Source of the DNA: Choristocarpus tenellus KU-1152
Taxonomy: Eukaryota; Phaeophyceae
Direction: 5' to 3'
Length of the DNA stretch: 27,680 bases
NCBI GenBank assembly: GCA_964200185.2
Contig: CAXNAD020000141.1
Location: 1 to 27,680 of the forward strand
Shown: positions 13,301-19,300 of the stretch, one piece after another
Position numbering within the stretch: position 1 is the first letter of the stretch
Layout: each line of letters starts with the position of its first letter
Notes under the pieces: model-generated
Told to the model about the DNA's origin: nothing
Seen by the model: only the letters and a program-made list of their open reading frames with translations
The model's database searches: none
Translations under genes and position numbers: made by a program

Positions 13301-16300
13301 AAGATGCCTTGATGTTTCTTCCAAGGCAAGTAAACCTGTTCCTCTGCTAACCACACGCATTCAAAGAGAAACTTATTGATGGCGTGGGATAAATTGTGCC
13401 GAGAGTATTGCCTATACGTATAGCTCATTTCTCGGTATATCACAAATACCCCTCACATGACTACACATAAGGAAAAAATCTAGACTACCACAAACACCAC
13501 AACTCTATAGTTCTACACACTCTTAGTGATGCCATTTCTACGCAGTAGCTTGGATCAGACTGCAAACCAAATTAAAACAATTGGGTCTCTTCGCTCGCCC
13601 GATTTTAAATCGCAGAGCTCTACTTTTTTCCAGGGCAATATCTGTTTTTATGTGCTGAGACTGCTGTTAAAACTGCTGAACGTTCTGTTACCACCCAGCT
13701 GATCTGCTGGTGGATCATTGATTATCTTGTTACTACTAGTCCACGGCATCCTATACACAACACAACTGTTTATTATTGGTCCCTGTATCTAATACTGTCT
13801 ACGAAAACATGGGTAAATTTCACGTTCTGCTCGCAATACTTGGTGAGCATCAGGATGGGCAAAGTTCACCCTAATTTAATCTTCATGTATCAATGATCTA
13901 TCAACCCTTGATATTTCAAATCCGCAAGGTACGGAAACAGGCAGTACGTTTGCTTGTGGATGAGTTCGGTATAGGAACAGGAGCAGTACAAGGCATTCTG
14001 GCCTCAGCAGGCGGTGGGAAGAAGAATTTCTACGGCAGGGGGGAAGGATCTCCAAGCATCCTGTCTAGGCTGCTATGCCACTGGGATCTATTGGAAGAAA
14101 CTGACAGCAAAAGGCACGTGCCTGTACGTGTATGCTATTGACTCTGTTCCTCTTACACTTATCAACCACTTTCACCATGTTCCCTGAAGTCAGTACGACT
14201 TTCACATTCAAGAATTCCTACCTCCTTGTGAAGCAGAGTACAATCGGGCTTCGATTAGTGGGCAATACACCATGACTAAGAATGAAACTGTTTACGGTAC
14301 ATGTGGAATTCGATTTTCCCCCTTGCCCAACTCCAATTTCTTACAGGGCGGAAATCGGAATTTTTCCAGGCAAGTGAACGAGCCACCTACGAAACACCTT
14401 CAATTAAAATACTGCTATGAATATGGGAAATTGTATTATTTGAAGTTGCTGGTCCCATATGCAGGGATAGGCTTTGAATTAATATCTTTAGCACCTAGAA
14501 AAGACAAAGCATGTGTACGAGTGTGTCAAGGGATCAGGCTACAGCATTGAGGATATGATAATGAGGAAAAAGATTAAGGTTTTTCAGCACTCTTCTTGTC
14601 GAATGATTGATAGCATTTCAATTATCATCGGTATATAATCCCCTTGTGATGCCAATATTGAGGTGAGGGATGGTATAGGACGAATGCAACCTATGACTTT
14701 ATGTGACGTATAGACCATATTTTGAAACTGCTTTGGTTTGTATCTTACTTTCTGTATCGTATCACCCCATCCATTTTTCATGACCTCCATAGTTTTAATC
14801 TTCTGCCTCTGCTGTTGACATTTAGTTCATCCTTTCTCCCTCAAATCTATCGCACACTGCCCTAGAATGGACCTTATGTTGGATTTCCTCATGACCAAAC
14901 CAGAGCAGCATATTCAAATCAGTGGCATCTGGTATACGTCTTTTTTAGTCAAGATAAAGACCTCTAAGCAAAACTGGGTATGCACAATGAAGTTTAACTA
15001 TGATGCAGATGCTCCGAGACACTCTGCATGTGTTTTGGAGCCAATGCCTTCGATCCTCTCGCACTTGTAGGTGGAAACTAGGTCATCTGCTTTCCTCTCC
15101 AAATCTATTCAATAGGTTGTTACTGAAAGTACACTTTTTTTCAGCACAGGCATTTCCTTTTTACCAGGTTCCCCTTTCTCCTGAATAGCATTGTAGCTTC
15201 CATCCTGAAGAGAAAAGCTGGATTCGGCGACAGGTCAGATTCGGGGAGAGGGTCGACATGGAAAATTGACAATCATGGGGGATTGGGTCACTCAAATTCA
15301 ACTGATATCCAGACTACGTCCAACAGTCAGAGTCAGTGGCAAGGCACTTTCTTGGAAGGTGTGGGTAAGCCAGGAGTGGGATTTCTATCCTTGTGGGATT
15401 CCCACAATCAACCTGGGGGTGAATGTGAGGGGGTCATGGAGGCTGCAGTGCGTTTGACTGACTTATGTATGGTGTCAGATCCTCGACAGTACCAGGCAAT
15501 CAGCAATATCCTTGAAAGTCTATGCCAAGGAAATCAAAATCAAGAGTAGCTGGGAATTCAGTTGATTGGTGGCTTGAAGGTGAAACGGTGATTCGAGTTT
15601 AGTTGATCATAAAACAGCTCATTATTTTTTTCTCGTACTGTTGATATGTGGTCGCACAAATCTACACATACATAGATGTATTTTGCTTGTCCAGTAGTAT
15701 GCAGCAATAGATGAGTTGTGGGTAGATGGGAAGTATAACCCCTGCCTGTTATCGCTGGTCATGTGGCAGCACTGATATACCTGAGGTTTTTTATGTTGTC
15801 TAGAGGTGGTACTGTTGATGAGTCAGTAGTTGGATTGTATCGTGTCTGTAGATCTGCACTGCATTCAAAACTAATATTACAGACCTCCTAGGTCGTAAAA
15901 CGCCACAGTACAGTTCTCAACTTTGATTGACAGCAAGGATAATATTTTCCATACTCAACATCTCCATTTTGTACTTCACATCAAAATAATATTCACTTCT
16001 GGCTTGCAAGCCAGTGAGTGTTGTCATCCTTGTGCCTTAAAGCACGGTAGAGCCTACTTAAAAACATAACGAACTCCTCCCACACAATTATGAAAATCAG
16101 TTTTGGGGGGGGTGAACAATAGGAACTTCCGACACCTATTAATGAATGTATACCTGTACAAACATCACAGAGGAAAACATCAAAATACTTCTTCTCGTCA
16201 AAGGAGATTTTAGTGAATATTCTTGTCAAAAACCAAAAACAAGCGACTTGTGGAAAAACGAATATGTGTACTATATTTACAAGCAATACCACGCGTTTGA

Positions 16301-19300
16301 ATTTCGTGCAGGCAATTATGTACTCACCTACTACATTAAAAAATAAGCGTAGTACTAGTGGCATTGTCAGTCAGAGAATATAATGAAACCTTCAATGATA
16401 ATGTGTTTTCCAACATACTGAAAAAATACTTTTAGATCCGTTGTTGAGATTATTGGGAAGTAGGTGAGGTACATTCCCCCATTCTTAAGGACACCCGTTT
16501 TACCAGGTTTTATTGGTGTAGGCGGTTGCGACTGTACTTCATCCTAATGACGACAAATAACTAAAAAGCTCTTCTCTTCAACACTTAGCCAATGGAATAC
16601 CCAAATGTGAAGGTCTGGTGACAGCCTCAATCTAGTACTTCGTTCAGCGTTCTAAATGAGTGCATTAACCTACGAATTGTGATACAAGTTTAAGTTGCTA
16701 GTATAATACACTTCGGTGTACACTACTTGCTAAAGTATCGCCCACCCATCAGGGAGGGAGATGAACTATCAGAGGATGGCCCTTTTGGGGAAGCGGTTGG
16801 GGGGTTAATTTGGGTCAGCAACCTGGACTTGACAAACGTACTGAGAGCTACAGTCCGTTATTCCCATGCTGCGAACAATGTACACCGGAGAGTTGTCAAC
16901 CAGATTCGAGACACCTCAAAAGAGATGTGGGAGTTAGCCCTGACAAACAAAAAAGGACCAGGGCTGGAGTGGTGTTCGCTGCCAATGCACAGCTAAGAAT
17001 CGCCCACTGATGTAATGCCCATTGAACTAGCAGAGATCTTGAACAACGCCTCATGAATATGGCCACAAGGACAATGGAACAGGTTGATATCGACCTCTGT
17101 GTGGGAAGCATGAGGTGAAGATAAGGGAGCTATCGTGAACTTCAACTGAAGTTCAACATATTTAACTCATTGCGACGACTTTTTTTTATTGTGGGGGGCA
17201 TAGTCGCAACCAGGTTCTCTGATGGAGAGACTAGCATGCACCATTAAATTTCGACATTGCATTGGCTGCGCCAGAGCATCCAACCATTCTGCGCCCAAAT
17301 CCGCTGCAATTTGATAAGAAAAGAGGTTAAATCCGAGATCTAGTAGACGAGTCATTGTCTCGGAAGGGAACTGATCCACGTCTACAAGTAGTGTCCCAGC
17401 ATGGAAGAAAGACTATCTACATCCATGCGGAAATTCCGGTTCACTATGAATGGGCTATCATCCTCCATAGTGCAAGGGATGCTCATTCCCTTGCAGAATT
17501 TACCTAGATATTTAACCATTGGCGTGTGCTCGCTCACTCCTTCCCCTGCCCTAGAAAGGTAAGAGCATGTTGAGTGTCGACAATATGCCTTTTGGACCTA
17601 GCCACTCTTGTGGTTGATTTGGAAATTTTTGGAAGACTACCTATTGAATGAGAGTCACTCATGATGACCTCAAAGAAGCAAGAGTCACTCAATAAGGTCT
17701 CAAAGAGATCATTATCGCTAGAGAGGACATAAAGTAGAAAAAAATCAAGGAGGATCTGAGCACAACTGAAACCAAGATTTCATTTTCGTTATGAAAAGAG
17801 GTGAAAGAGTACATGTGTGCAGATTCTGACTGGAGATGGGACAATGAGTCCATGGATGACCAGCATCAATCAATCAATATGACTACTCCTGTCAACGAGA
17901 GTTTCCACAATAGGTGTGGGAGTGGAGATGTTCTCTCATTCAAAAATCGGAAAGCCTTTTGTGAAGTGTAGTAGTTGTGGAACTGTCGATCTGAGATATG
18001 CCACTGGAGGTGTCTCTCGACCTCCACAAACCAAAGGAATATGGCGGAAAATTCGTCATGTTGATACGGGTATTGTAGATATACGGGACAATACAATAGA
18101 GATAGGATAGAGACATACACTATTGATGACTTAACATTGCAATGAAGTACACAGGACCTGGAATGCCTGAAGCTAAAGCGAATATATCGATGAAGCGTCC
18201 TTTGGTTGGAAATATTATACCATCGGATGCTATACATCATGGCAAGCGATCGCGATCTAAGACAGTTTCCTGGGCTGCTGTGGAGTTACTGGAAGAGGTG
18301 AACGAGTCTGGAGTTTTGCAAGGGATGTCCTGTCCATACCCCCCACCTCCTTTCTCGCTTGAGAATGCACAATGTAGTATGGATATATGATATTTTCGCA
18401 TTTAGCAATTGCTAAGGCTGCGGAATACCCCAGCTCTAATATTGTATGTCGAGGTAATGTAAGCCCATACTTCGACTTGCAGTTACGACGGGTTCGTGGA
18501 TTGCCTTTGGTCTTGCATATGATCACCTCATGGGAGTATGTAAAGGCAGGATGGCGAATGTGTGGGAGAGGAGGGATATAATTTGATATGGGAGACATTT
18601 GTGCAAGTAAATGAAATCTGTTGATGGAGAAAGGCTCGGTTATGTACTCATACTGTTAGCCTTATAGCCTTTAGGCATCGCAGCAACAAAGCACACCCAA
18701 CCTACGCCGCCAATAAGCCCCAATGCTCGTCCCTCACAACCCCCCCCCCCCACGTGGCCTACAATTATTCCTCTTCAATCCAAGTCTGACCCCGAACAAT
18801 ACCTACGCCAGTGGTTTCTGTCTGTGAAGCAACGAGACCTATAGTACGTCGCTCAACTCAGCAACCCTCGCGGGCTGTTTGACTCATCTCTTTGGCAGGT
18901 GAAAATTTTCCAGTCCACCAAGCCTGTCAATCCATCCATCCCACCCCCTCCCGATGACGCTCTCCCTATAGAGGAACCATCCGTTTCCTCGCCGGAGAAC
19001 AAAAACTGGTGGGGAGAGGTCACCTTCCAATCAGAGGCATCGCCATTGTCTTTATCGTCACCACCCACCTCCCCAGCTATCACCGACGTTGACAACATAT
19101 TTGGCGGCAGTAATGATGGCCAGGGTAAAAGATCGCCGAGGGCTGGGAGTGGCAGCGGGGTATACAAGGGCTTTCAGGCGGTGGAGACAGTAGTGCGGCG
19201 GAGAAAACTGGGGACACCTCCACCTCCACCTCCATCCCCACACCAGTCAGAATCGGCACCTGAAGGGGACGTCCAGGCTCATCACCACAGGTGGAGAGTT

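Noticed and set aside
16727-17010. Two + strand ORFs of 89 and 66 codons
   Set aside because: In both frames every donor gives either a stop or a phase clash with the exon at 17034.
17648-17835. Alternative genetic code
   Set aside because: All three stop codons appear in the same short stretch, while the rest of the gene uses ordinary stops; decay or chance is simpler.
17866-18240. 124-codon - strand ORF
   Set aside because: It is opposite exons 24 and 25, whose splice sites and motifs are stronger.
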